From Sphingomonas colocasiae (GTDB taxonomy: Bacteria; Pseudomonadota; Alphaproteobacteria; Sphingomonadales; Sphingomonadaceae): a stretch of DNA of 61,027 bases. Within the stretch, counting starts at the first letter, position 1. Every line of letters begins with the position of its first letter. Positions 35,138-42,786 of this stretch are shown here, one piece after another. The stretch covers positions 1-61,027 of the forward strand of contig NZ_JAINVV010000017.1 in assembly GCF_019880585.1 (NCBI RefSeq), read 5' to 3'. The notes beneath the pieces were generated by a model. The model searched no databases and was not told where the DNA came from. It saw nothing but the letters and a program-made list of their open reading frames with translations. Position numbers and translations under genes: made by a program.

Positions 35138-35475
35138 ACCCGATCGGGGTCGGATCAACCGCATCGAATCCGGATATGCTTGTGCCGTGATTTGGTTTCG
35201 CAGACCTGCGGCTCCGACCCGGCCGGGCGACCGCGACGCACGCGGCGGCGATCGCACATCGGCCGGATCGACCGCGCGGGAAACCTGACCAATCCGCGTA
35301 GAGGAGAAAATGACACAGTCATTTCTCTAAAATGACAATCTTGTCTCATTTGGGATTGCATTCTCACGCAAGGAACGATCAACTTCGCTTCGGGTGAAGG
35401 GGAATCGAGCCAACGATCCGCTACATGGGGTACCCGGATCGGATGGCTGCACCCTCACCGGAAAGGGGCAGGATC
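35138..35475. promoter_or_regulatory. Intergenic region upstream of polyol-island TBDR
   Basis: About 340 bp with no convincing gene. It contains a short repeat-like segment (35197-35213, related to 53023-53039) and a local A/T-rich patch with two palindromes: AAATGAC-ACA-GTCATTT (35308-35324) and GACAA-TC-TTGTC (35333-35344). These probably form the control region of the TBDR gene; the cognate regulator is unknown and the sites do not match the LacI operators. Confidence 0.55.
35308..35324. promoter_or_regulatory. Perfect palindrome upstream of TBDR, probable operator
   Basis: AAATGAC-ACA-GTCATTT has perfect 7-bp arms and extends imperfectly to GAGAAA/TTTCTC on the flanks. A second palindrome 9 bp downstream (GACAATCTTGTC) repeats the AATGACA half-site. 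The pair lies 150-170 bp before the TBDR start. Confidence 0.5.
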
Positions 35476-38175
35476 ATGAAATCCAATCAGGCAGTCTTGT
35501 ATGTCGGCGCGGCACTGTGCGCGCTGGCCGGTTCGATGCCGGCGATGGCGCAGGATAATACGGCAGGCGCCGGGAGCGGGAGCGGCAGTGACATCATCGT
35601 CACCGGGTCGCGCATCCAGCGCGGCGGCTTCGACCTGCCGACGCCCACCACCGTGATCGGCGAGGAGGAGCTTCGCCTGGGCGACCGGCCAAGCATCGCG
35701 CAGGCGTTGAACGACATTCCGCAATTCCGCCCGACATCCACGCCGGCGACGACGACGGGCAACACCAATTCGGGCGCCTCCACCGCCGACTTGCGCGGCC
35801 TGGCGCCGGTGCGCACGCTGACCTTGCTCAACGGCCACCGTTTCACCGGCAGCAACGATCTCAATACCATCCCGCAAAATGTGGTGAAGCGTGTCGACGT
35901 CGTCACCGGCGGCGCATCGGCCGCCTGGGGTTCGGGCGCTGTCGCCGGCGTCGTCAACATCATCCTCGATGACGAGATGACCGGCTGGAAGGCCGGGCTT
36001 GGCACCGGCATCTCCTCGCGCGGGGATGGCGCGCGCTATGGCGGCGATGTCGCCTGGGGCACCAAGTTCGCTGACGGACGCGGCCATTTCATCGTGGCCG
36101 GCGAATATCAGAAGGATCGGGGCGCGTTCGATCGCGCATCGCGGCCCAACCTGGCGTCGGGCGTGTTCCAGCGCGCGAACGGCCAGCTCGTGATGGCGGA
36201 CGATCTGAACTTCACCATCCTCAACCGGGGCGGATCGATCCTCAACCTCACCGCCTCGCCTTATAATCTGGTGTTCAATCCCGACGGGTCGATCGGTCCG
36301 CTGCCGCTGGGCAGCGAAAGCTTCGGCCAGTTGACCAATGGCGGCAGCGGCCAGCACGTCTATGACTATCTCTCGGTGAGCGCGCCGTATGAGCGGCTCA
36401 ACGGCTTCGCGCGCGCCAGCTATGAATTCAGCCCGGCGCTGAAGGTATGGGCGCATGCCAGCTTCAACCAGATGAAGGCCGATTTCGGCTTCTTCCCCGA
36501 CACGCCCGTCGCGGTGATCATGCCGGACAACGCCTTCCTCACCCAGACCGCGAAGAACCAGCTCGCCGCCGCCGGCATCACCGGGCCGTTCCTGCTGGGC
36601 CGCATCCTCGACGATGTCGGGCCGAACAAGATCCTCAACTACAGCTACACCCGCCGCAATATCGAGACCGCGATCGGGCTGGAGGGATCGTTCGGCGGAA
36701 CCTGGAAATACGACGTCTATTACAACCACGGCGAATTGCGGAACGATCAGACGCTGGGCAACCAGCGCATCACCGCCAATTTCAACAAGGCGGTGGATTC
36801 CATCCTGGTCGGCGGCGTGCCGACCTGCCGGGTGAACGCCGATGCGAGCACCACCAACGACGACGCGGCCTGCAAGCCGCTGAACATTCTGGGCAACGGC
36901 AATATCTCCGACGCGGCGCGCGCTTATGCGTTCGGCGATGGCGGATCGGTCTCAACCACCAAACTCGACACCGCCGGCTTCAGCCTCAGCGGCCAGCCCT
37001 TCTCGCTCTGGGCGGGGCCGATCGATATCGCGGTGGGCGGCGATTTCCGCTGGGAGGAATTCGTCACCAATTCCACCGACGATTTTTCGAAGGTGCGGGC
37101 GCTGACTCCGCTGAACTTCGCGCCGACCAATGGCGGCTTCAACGTCAAGGAGTTCTTCGGCGAAATCAATCTGCCGCTGCTCAATGCGGAGGGTGTGGCG
37201 AAGCTCGAGCTGAACGGCGCGGCGCGCTATTCGGACTATAGCAACAGCGGCGGCATCTGGACCTGGAAGGGCGGCGCGACACTGCGCCTGGTGAACGACA
37301 TCCTGCTGCGCGCAGTCTATTCGCGTGACATCCGCTCGCCCAGCATCGCGGAACTCTTCACCGGCCGCGCGACCAACATCGCGCCGGTCAACGATCCGTA
37401 CCGCAACAATGCGCAGGTGCCGAGCGTCACCAGCTTCACCGGCGGCAATCCGAACCTGAATCCGGAAACCTCCAACACGCTCACGCTGGGCGGTTCCTAT
37501 TCGCCCAGCTTCGTGCCCGGCCTCCGCTTCTCGGTCGATTACTACAAGATCGACATCAAGGGCGTCATCATCACCCCCACCAACCAGCAGGTGGTGGACC
37601 GGTGCTTCGCCGAGCTGCCGACCGACGACCTGTGCGGCGGCGTGCTGACCCGCGGCGCGAACGGTGCGATCGAGACGCTCAACCGGACCTTCACGAACCT
37701 GGCCCAGTACAAGACCGACGGCCTCGATCTCGAACTGGCCTATCGCACGGCGCTCAAGTCGGGCGCGCTCAACCTGCGCCTGCTGGCCACCCATGTGTTC
37801 TCGCTGAACCTGGCCGGCCAGGAGATCGCGGGCGTGGTGGGCGGCGACACGCCGTTCTCGACGCCGAAATGGCGAGTCACCGGCATGTTCGGTTACGAGG
37901 ACGACACGATCGGGCTGGACGGCCGCGTCCGCTATGTCGGCGGCGGCATCTACAGCCGGCAGCTCGGCCCGAACGGCCAGCCGATCGAGGGCCGCGAGAT
38001 CAGCGCGCGCACCTATGTCGATCTTGGCGCGCGCTTCAAGATCGAGGGCGGCTTCACCTTCTTCATGAATGTGAACAACCTGTTCGATCGCGATCCGCCC
38101 AAGGCGCAATATGTGAATCCGAACTATGACGTGATGGGACGTTACTATTCCGCAGGCGTGAAGCTGAACTTCTGA
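35476..38175 (+). CDS. TonB-dependent outer-membrane receptor
   Basis: An 899-residue receptor with signal peptide (ALCALAGSMPAMA-QD), TonB plug (SDIIVTGSRIQRGGFDLPTP, LRGLAPVRTLTLLNGHR, VDVVTGGASAAWGSGAVAGVVNI) and a beta barrel ending with an aromatic (GVKLNF). The plug phrase GGASAAWGSGAVAGVVN is common in sphingomonad TBDRs. It follows the polyol operon and may import a larger substrate that releases sorbitol or mannitol; that link is positional. ATG 35476 has AGGA upstream. Control may involve the palindromes at 35308-35344 rather than the LacI operators. Confidence 0.88.
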   Translation: MKSNQAVLYVGAALCALAGSMPAMAQDNTAGAGSGSGSDIIVTGSRIQRGGFDLPTPTTVIGEEELRLGDRPSIAQALNDIPQFRPTSTPATTTGNTNSGASTADLRGLAPVRTLTLLNGHRFTGSNDLNTIPQNVVKRVDVVTGGASAAWGSGAVAGVVNIILDDEMTGWKAGLGTGISSRGDGARYGGDVAWGTKFADGRGHFIVAGEYQKDRGAFDRASRPNLASGVFQRANGQLVMADDLNFTILNRGGSILNLTASPYNLVFNPDGSIGPLPLGSESFGQLTNGGSGQHVYDYLSVSAPYERLNGFARASYEFSPALKVWAHASFNQMKADFGFFPDTPVAVIMPDNAFLTQTAKNQLAAAGITGPFLLGRILDDVGPNKILNYSYTRRNIETAIGLEGSFGGTWKYDVYYNHGELRNDQTLGNQRITANFNKAVDSILVGGVPTCRVNADASTTNDDAACKPLNILGNGNISDAARAYAFGDGGSVSTTKLDTAGFSLSGQPFSLWAGPIDIAVGGDFRWEEFVTNSTDDFSKVRALTPLNFAPTNGGFNVKEFFGEINLPLLNAEGVAKLELNGAARYSDYSNSGGIWTWKGGATLRLVNDILLRAVYSRDIRSPSIAELFTGRATNIAPVNDPYRNNAQVPSVTSFTGGNPNLNPETSNTLTLGGSYSPSFVPGLRFSVDYYKIDIKGVIITPTNQQVVDRCFAELPTDDLCGGVLTRGANGAIETLNRTFTNLAQYKTDGLDLELAYRTALKSGALNLRLLATHVFSLNLAGQEIAGVVGGDTPFSTPKWRVTGMFGYEDDTIGLDGRVRYVGGGIYSRQLGPNGQPIEGREISARTYVDLGARFKIEGGFTFFMNVNNLFDRDPPKAQYVNPNYDVMGRYYSAGVKLNF

Positions 38176-38185
38176 TCCGGCCGGA

Positions 38186-38223
38186 GGGCGGTGGTCTCGA
38201 TCGGTTTGCCGAGACCATCGCCC
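38186..38223 (+). terminator. Strong stem-loop after TBDR gene
   Basis: GGGCGGTGGTCTCG (38186-38199) pairs with CGAGACCATCGCCC (38210-38223) over 14 positions, with one G-T wobble and a 10-base loop. It lies between convergent genes, 10 bp after the TBDR stop. No clear T-run follows, so termination by hairpin alone is unproven. Confidence 0.5.
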
Positions 38224-38247
38224 CCAAAGCCGCGGGACTTTTGAGAC

Positions 38248-40044
38248 TCAGTCGTCCTTGCCGGCATAAACCGGAAGGATCAGCGCCGATGCGCGCGCGC
38301 CGCCGTGAAAGATCGTCTGATTGGCGTTCTTCCATTCGGTATCGGTCGCGATCGGGTTGCCGGTATTCTGGTTGGGATTGAACATCGGAAAGGCGCTCGA
38401 CGAGATTTCGACGCGGATACGGTGCCCCGGCAGAAAGGCATGGCCGATCGCGCCCAAATTGATGCGATAGCGTTCGGCCTTGCCCGGCGTCAGCAGTGAA
38501 GGCTGCGCCATCGGCCCGTGGCGATAGCGGGCGCGGATGATGCCGACGGGCTTGGACCCCAGCAAGATCGCCTTTCCATCCGGCCCGACATCGGAGATCG
38601 CCGCCGTGAAATCGGTGTCCTTCGCGTCGCTGGCGGCGAACAGCTCCATGGCGACCGGCCCGATCACCTCGACGACCTTTTCGAGCGGCGGGGAAGTGTA
38701 GACAAGCACATCCGGCCGGGACTGGGCTTGCTTGCGATCCCCGGCGAACAGCTCCGCGTTGAGGTTCAGCGGCACCGGATTCTTCGGATCGTACAGATAG
38801 GTGTCGCGACCGGCGCGCGCGGGCTTTGCCCAGCCCAGCGCGCCATTGCCCGCCGCACTGTTCGCAGCACCGCCGCTCGACAGGTAAAGCCGCGTCTCCG
38901 TCGCTTCCCGCAGCGGGAACGTATCGAAATCGCGCCAGACATTCCTGCCGCTGACGAACAGGCGCACATGGGGCCGATCGAAGTGCGATGTCGTCTGCTT
39001 CAGATAGCGATCGAAGAAAGCGAGGTGCACCGCCTTGTTGTCGATGATCGAGTCCCTCGAAAGCGCGAGTTCGCCGATCTTCTCGGCACCGCCCGTATAG
39101 GACTGCATATGGTTCCAGGGTCCGATCGTCAGATATTGGTGCTTCGCGCTGCCGGCACGTGCCTCCATGCCGCGCCAATAATGGAGCGTGCCCTCCTGAT
39201 CGCCATCGAACCAGCCGGTCGTCGCGAGGACCGGAATATCGATGCCGGCGAAATCGTCGGGCCCCAGCTGGATGCGCTTCCAGTAATCGTCGAGCAGGTC
39301 GTGCTCCACGAACTTGCGGAAAAGCGGCATGCGCCGGCCGAACGCCTCGTCCATCGTCAGCAGCGGCCGATGTGAGAACACCCGCGCCAAATCGGCCGCG
39401 CCCATATTGCCGCCTTGGCTGACATGGCCCGATGTCTCGTTGAGCCACATCAACGCCCACATCATCATGAAGGCGCCGCCGGTTCGCGGCAGTTCGTCCT
39501 GATAGCTGCCGGACGGCGATGTCGGCGCGATGCAGGCAAGATGGGGCGGACGTTCCTTCGCGGCCAGCCATTGCACGGCGCCGAGATAGGAAACGCCCAT
39601 CATGCAGACCCGGCCATTAGACCATGGCTGCGCCGCCAGTTGCTCGACGCTGTCGTGGCCGTCCGCCGCCTCCTGGAAATAGAAATCGAACTTGCCGTCG
39701 GAATCGCCCCGGCCGCGCACATCCTGGACGACGACCGCATAGCCATGTTCGGCGAAATATCGGCCGAGAACGACGGCCTGAGCGCTCATCGGATCCGTCT
39801 TCACATAAGGCGTGCGGATCAGGATGACCGGATATCTGCCGTCCGCTTCCGGCAGCCACACATCCGAAGACAATTCGACGCCGTCGCGCATCGGCGTGCG
39901 CAGATCGAACAATTGACGCAGCGGCTTGCCCGGCACTGCCGGCGCGGGTTGTGCGCCCGCGCCCGTGGAAAGCAGCAGCAGCGCCGCCAGTGATGCCGCG
40001 CCAAGCCTGGCGCGGCGCGATTTTCCTTGAATCGTCTTGCCCAT
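38248..40044 (-). CDS. CocE/NonD-family exported hydrolase (X-Pro dipeptidyl-peptidase-like)
   Basis: A 598-residue alpha/beta hydrolase with an N-terminal signal peptide (LAALLLLSTGAGA-QP). Serine nucleophile in GVSYLG, aspartate in TTGWFDGDQEG and histidine in IGPWNHM form the triad. The C-terminal jelly-roll (VEVIGPVAMELFAASDAKDTDF) is that of the PepX_C domain. CocE-type enzymes hydrolyse esters or amides such as acylated small molecules or peptides. ATG 40044 has a strong GGGAGG ribosome site. A TetR-type regulator is divergent, suggesting the pair is a regulator-target unit. Confidence 0.88.
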   Translation of the reverse strand: MGKTIQGKSRRARLGAASLAALLLLSTGAGAQPAPAVPGKPLRQLFDLRTPMRDGVELSSDVWLPEADGRYPVILIRTPYVKTDPMSAQAVVLGRYFAEHGYAVVVQDVRGRGDSDGKFDFYFQEAADGHDSVEQLAAQPWSNGRVCMMGVSYLGAVQWLAAKERPPHLACIAPTSPSGSYQDELPRTGGAFMMMWALMWLNETSGHVSQGGNMGAADLARVFSHRPLLTMDEAFGRRMPLFRKFVEHDLLDDYWKRIQLGPDDFAGIDIPVLATTGWFDGDQEGTLHYWRGMEARAGSAKHQYLTIGPWNHMQSYTGGAEKIGELALSRDSIIDNKAVHLAFFDRYLKQTTSHFDRPHVRLFVSGRNVWRDFDTFPLREATETRLYLSSGGAANSAAGNGALGWAKPARAGRDTYLYDPKNPVPLNLNAELFAGDRKQAQSRPDVLVYTSPPLEKVVEVIGPVAMELFAASDAKDTDFTAAISDVGPDGKAILLGSKPVGIIRARYRHGPMAQPSLLTPGKAERYRINLGAIGHAFLPGHRIRVEISSSAFPMFNPNQNTGNPIATDTEWKNANQTIFHGGARASALILPVYAGKDD

Positions 40045-40175
40045 ATCGAATCCTCCCGTGCCGCTCAAATAAAGGGCGGCTGGCCGGTTTGTAAAGAACT
40101 TGTGACGGTTGGCGGGCTGTGCTTAGGTCTGGCGACTTTGGATTTCCCGGGTTTACGGGGGTTTGCGAGCCGGTA

Positions 40176-40187
40176 GATGACATCATC
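40176..40187. promoter_or_regulatory. Possible TetR-type operator
   Basis: GATGA-CA-TCATC is a short perfect palindrome 26 bp upstream of the TetR gene start, in the 169-bp region shared with the divergent CocE-like gene. It is short enough to be chance. Confidence 0.3.
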
Positions 40188-40213
40188 CGCGTCGGAACGA
40201 TTTTAGGAACGCC

Positions 40214-40801
40214 ATGCCCAAGCGCCCGGAAGACTATATGGCCGACCGCCGCGAGCGGATCCTCGACGCGGTCGATCGTTGCTGTTGGGAAAAGGGGTGG
40301 AACCAGACCACGCTACGCGACGTGGCGAAGGCGGCCGGGCTCAGCAAGGGCGGCGTCTATGTCCATTTTCCGACAAAAACCGAGTTGCTGAGGGGGATGC
40401 TGCAACGCAATCTCGAACATCTCGACAAGCTCGGCACGGCGCCCGATCCGCAGACTTTCGTCCAATGGAGGCTGGACAGCCTCGACTTTCTGGCCGGCCC
40501 CGGCGGACGCGAACGCGCGATATCGCTGGGCGAGTTGCAAATGGACGGATTGCGCGCACCGGAATTGCGGCCGCTCGTCGAAGAAGTGACCCGCCATGCG
40601 GTCGATGTGCTGGAGGCGATGGTGCGCCGCCTGTGCCCCCGCCTCGGGCAGGAGGAGGCCCGGGATCGGGCGCTATCGATCCTTTGCTTGCTCGAAGGCC
40701 TGCGCAACTATGCGGCGGTCGCCGAAAGCATCTCGCTCGAGCAATTCCGGCGCATCGTGACGCGGGAATTGACGGCGCTTCTGGATTGCAACGGCGATTG
40801 A
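40214..40801 (+). CDS. TetR-family transcriptional regulator
   Basis: A 195-residue regulator. The N-terminal TetR helix-turn-helix reads ERILDAVDRCCWEKGWNQTT, LRDVAKAAGLSKGGVYVHFP and TKTELLRGML. The C-terminal ligand domain is all-helical. It is divergent from the CocE-like hydrolase, the usual layout for a local repressor, and lies upstream of the PhyH island, where a second role is possible. The ligand is unknown. Confidence 0.88.
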   Translation: MPKRPEDYMADRRERILDAVDRCCWEKGWNQTTLRDVAKAAGLSKGGVYVHFPTKTELLRGMLQRNLEHLDKLGTAPDPQTFVQWRLDSLDFLAGPGGRERAISLGELQMDGLRAPELRPLVEEVTRHAVDVLEAMVRRLCPRLGQEEARDRALSILCLLEGLRNYAAVAESISLEQFRRIVTRELTALLDCNGD

Positions 40802-40853
40802 CGACCCGGCCACCTTGCACACCGCGATACGACGGTTGACCTCGCCTGAAATA

Positions 40854-40863
40854 TAATCATACT
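40854..40863. promoter_or_regulatory. Shared 10-mer operator candidate, site 1 (PhyH promoter)
   Basis: TAATCATACT, flanked by ATA and ATAT, lies within an A/T-rich core 73 bp before the PhyH start. It overlaps a likely -10 region downstream of TTGACC (40836-40841). The identical 10-mer recurs at 48957-48966. A GntR-family regulator encoded between the two sites is the obvious candidate binder. Confidence 0.5.
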
Positions 40864-40936
40864 ATATTACATAAAATGGATCGTTAAAGCGGACAAGTGG
40901 CGACGCCCGCTTTCCGCGCGACAGGAGAGATGACGC

Positions 40937-41785
40937 ATGTCGGTGAAGAATCTTGAGCAGCGCCTGAGCGAATTCCGCGAGCGCGGCTACACGATTTTCG
41001 AGGGCGCATACGATGCCGGGCAGATGCAGGCCTGGAAAGATTGCTACGAGGATATGGTCCGTCGCAACACGCCGCGCGATGCACCGGAACCGCGCCTGCG
41101 CGTCACCAGCGCGCTGGAACAGGAACCCTGGTTGATGCTGCCGGCGGTCAACAACCAGGCGATTCTCGATTTCGCCGAGCGCGTGATGGGCCCCTTCATC
41201 CAGCTCGACAACCTTACCTTCATGGCGTTTCCGTCCGAACCCAGGGAACAGGCCGAGGGCACGGTCAGCTTCTGGCATCGGGACCGCTGGGGCTGGATGC
41301 CCGACGGCCCGCAATATATCCGGCCCACCGCCTGCAACGCGATCTGCTACCTCCAGGACCTGACCGACGAATATGGCCCCCTGCGCGTCGTCGAAGGATC
41401 GCATCGACGCGCGGTGACGATCGAGTCCGAGGCGCATCGCACGCTGCCGCATCCCGACGAAACGGTGCTGCGGGTGAAGGCTGGCGATGTCGTGTTCACC
41501 CATTGCTCGCTGCTGCACAGCGGCACGCCGAACACGTCGGGCAAGCCGCGCTATTTCTTCAGCACCTATTATAATCGCGTTGGGCTGCCGACACGCGACA
41601 ATCACAAGGGGCCGAGCGTGCAGCGGATCGTCGAGATGGCGCGCGCGCGCAACGATCGGCGGCTGATGCGGCTGTTCGGCGTGGACGATGCGATTGAGCC
41701 CCGCGCGAACGCACTGTTCCTGCGGCCCGACGAGGAAATGTGGGACAAATGGATCGCGGAGGACCGGGCCGCCCTGTCACAATGA
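40937..41785 (+). CDS. Phytanoyl-CoA dioxygenase (PhyH)-family Fe(II)/2-oxoglutarate oxygenase
   Basis: A 282-residue PhyH-type oxygenase. The iron-binding H-x-D is in FWHRDRWGW, the distal histidine in LLHSGTPN, and the 2-oxoglutarate-binding arginine in GKPRYFF. Bacterial members hydroxylate diverse small molecules rather than only phytanoyl-CoA. A strong AGGAGA ribosome site precedes ATG 40937. It overlaps the alpha/beta hydrolase gene by ATGA, so the two probably act in sequence, for example oxidation followed by hydrolysis of an ester or ether-derived substrate. Confidence 0.85.
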   Translation: MSVKNLEQRLSEFRERGYTIFEGAYDAGQMQAWKDCYEDMVRRNTPRDAPEPRLRVTSALEQEPWLMLPAVNNQAILDFAERVMGPFIQLDNLTFMAFPSEPREQAEGTVSFWHRDRWGWMPDGPQYIRPTACNAICYLQDLTDEYGPLRVVEGSHRRAVTIESEAHRTLPHPDETVLRVKAGDVVFTHCSLLHSGTPNTSGKPRYFFSTYYNRVGLPTRDNHKGPSVQRIVEMARARNDRRLMRLFGVDDAIEPRANALFLRPDEEMWDKWIAEDRAALSQ

Positions 41786-42597
41786 GCGTCGAGTTCCGCT
41801 CGGGCCATCTGGGGGAGATTCCGCTTCTCTGGGCACGGCCCGCGGGCGACGGGCCATGGCCATTGGTGCTCTGGCTCCATGCCTTCAGCTGGTCGAAGGA
41901 GGATGTGGAGCCGCAACTGGCCGAACTCGCCGGGCGCGGCTTCATCGCGCTGAGCTGGGATCTGCCGCAGCACGGCGCACGCAGCACCGAAACGCGCGAC
42001 AGGCTGAAGCTTCGCGTGCGCACCGATCTGCGTCGTCATTTCTGGCCGATCCTGGCCCAGGGCGCAGACGAAGCCCCCCGCATCATCGACTGGGCCTTGA
42101 AACATCTGGATATCCAACCGCGCACCGCGATCGGTGGCATCTCGATGGGCGGAGACATCGCGGTCGCGGCGGCGGGTGCCGATCGACGGATCGACCGCGT
42201 CGCGGCGACACTCGCCACGCCCGACTGGCTGCGCCCCGGTTCGCATGAACCCCAGGGCAGAGCGGGTGAAGCCGAATGGAGCCTCTATCACCGGCTCAAT
42301 CCGCTCACCAACATCGATCATTATGCGCACCGCCCCGCGATGCTGTTCGCGTGCGGTGCGGATGACCGGCAGGTGCCGCCCGAAGGCGCCGAGACCTTCA
42401 TCGACGCATTGGGCGCACTCTATGCCGATTGCCCCGACCGGCTGAGGATCGCACGCGAGCCCGGAACCGCGCATCGATTCACACCCTGGATGTGGGGCAA
42501 GGCCCTGCAATGGTTCGAAAGCGGCGATGCGGTGCCTTTGGGAAAAGCCGAATCGCCCGCCGGCGCCGCGAGCACGACAAGCGACGCCAGCCGCTGA
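41782..42597 (+). CDS. Alpha/beta hydrolase
   Basis: A 271-residue cytoplasmic alpha/beta-hydrolase. The oxyanion region is LVLWLHAFSWSKED, the nucleophile serine in GGISMGGD, the acid in ACGADDRQVPP and the histidine in GTAHRFTPW. No signal peptide is seen. The family is related to dienelactone hydrolase and acyl-peptide esterases. Its start overlaps the PhyH stop, indicating co-translation. The reaction is not identifiable. Confidence 0.82.
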   Translation: MSVEFRSGHLGEIPLLWARPAGDGPWPLVLWLHAFSWSKEDVEPQLAELAGRGFIALSWDLPQHGARSTETRDRLKLRVRTDLRRHFWPILAQGADEAPRIIDWALKHLDIQPRTAIGGISMGGDIAVAAAGADRRIDRVAATLATPDWLRPGSHEPQGRAGEAEWSLYHRLNPLTNIDHYAHRPAMLFACGADDRQVPPEGAETFIDALGALYADCPDRLRIAREPGTAHRFTPWMWGKALQWFESGDAVPLGKAESPAGAASTTSDASR

Positions 42598-42640
42598 CAG
42601 CTTTCAACGCCGCCCGATTACGCGGCTCGCGATCGGCGGG

Positions 42641-42669
42641 TTGACGGAAAAATCCATTGGGCATATTAA
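42641..42669 (+). promoter_or_regulatory. Sigma-70 type promoter of TBDR gene
   Basis: TTGACG (42641-42646) and TATTAA (42664-42669) are separated by exactly 17 bp in an A/T-rich stretch, about 118 bp before the TBDR start. A long 5' leader would result. Confidence 0.55.
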
Positions 42670-42786
42670 ATGTTTTATGTGAAGCGAAACAATATGGCAT
42701 AATCGCTCCGCACAGCACGAGCTACGCAGTCTTTAGACAAAGACAAATCGGCCGGAAGAGTCGGTCGTTCGGGGGAGGAGGAAAGC

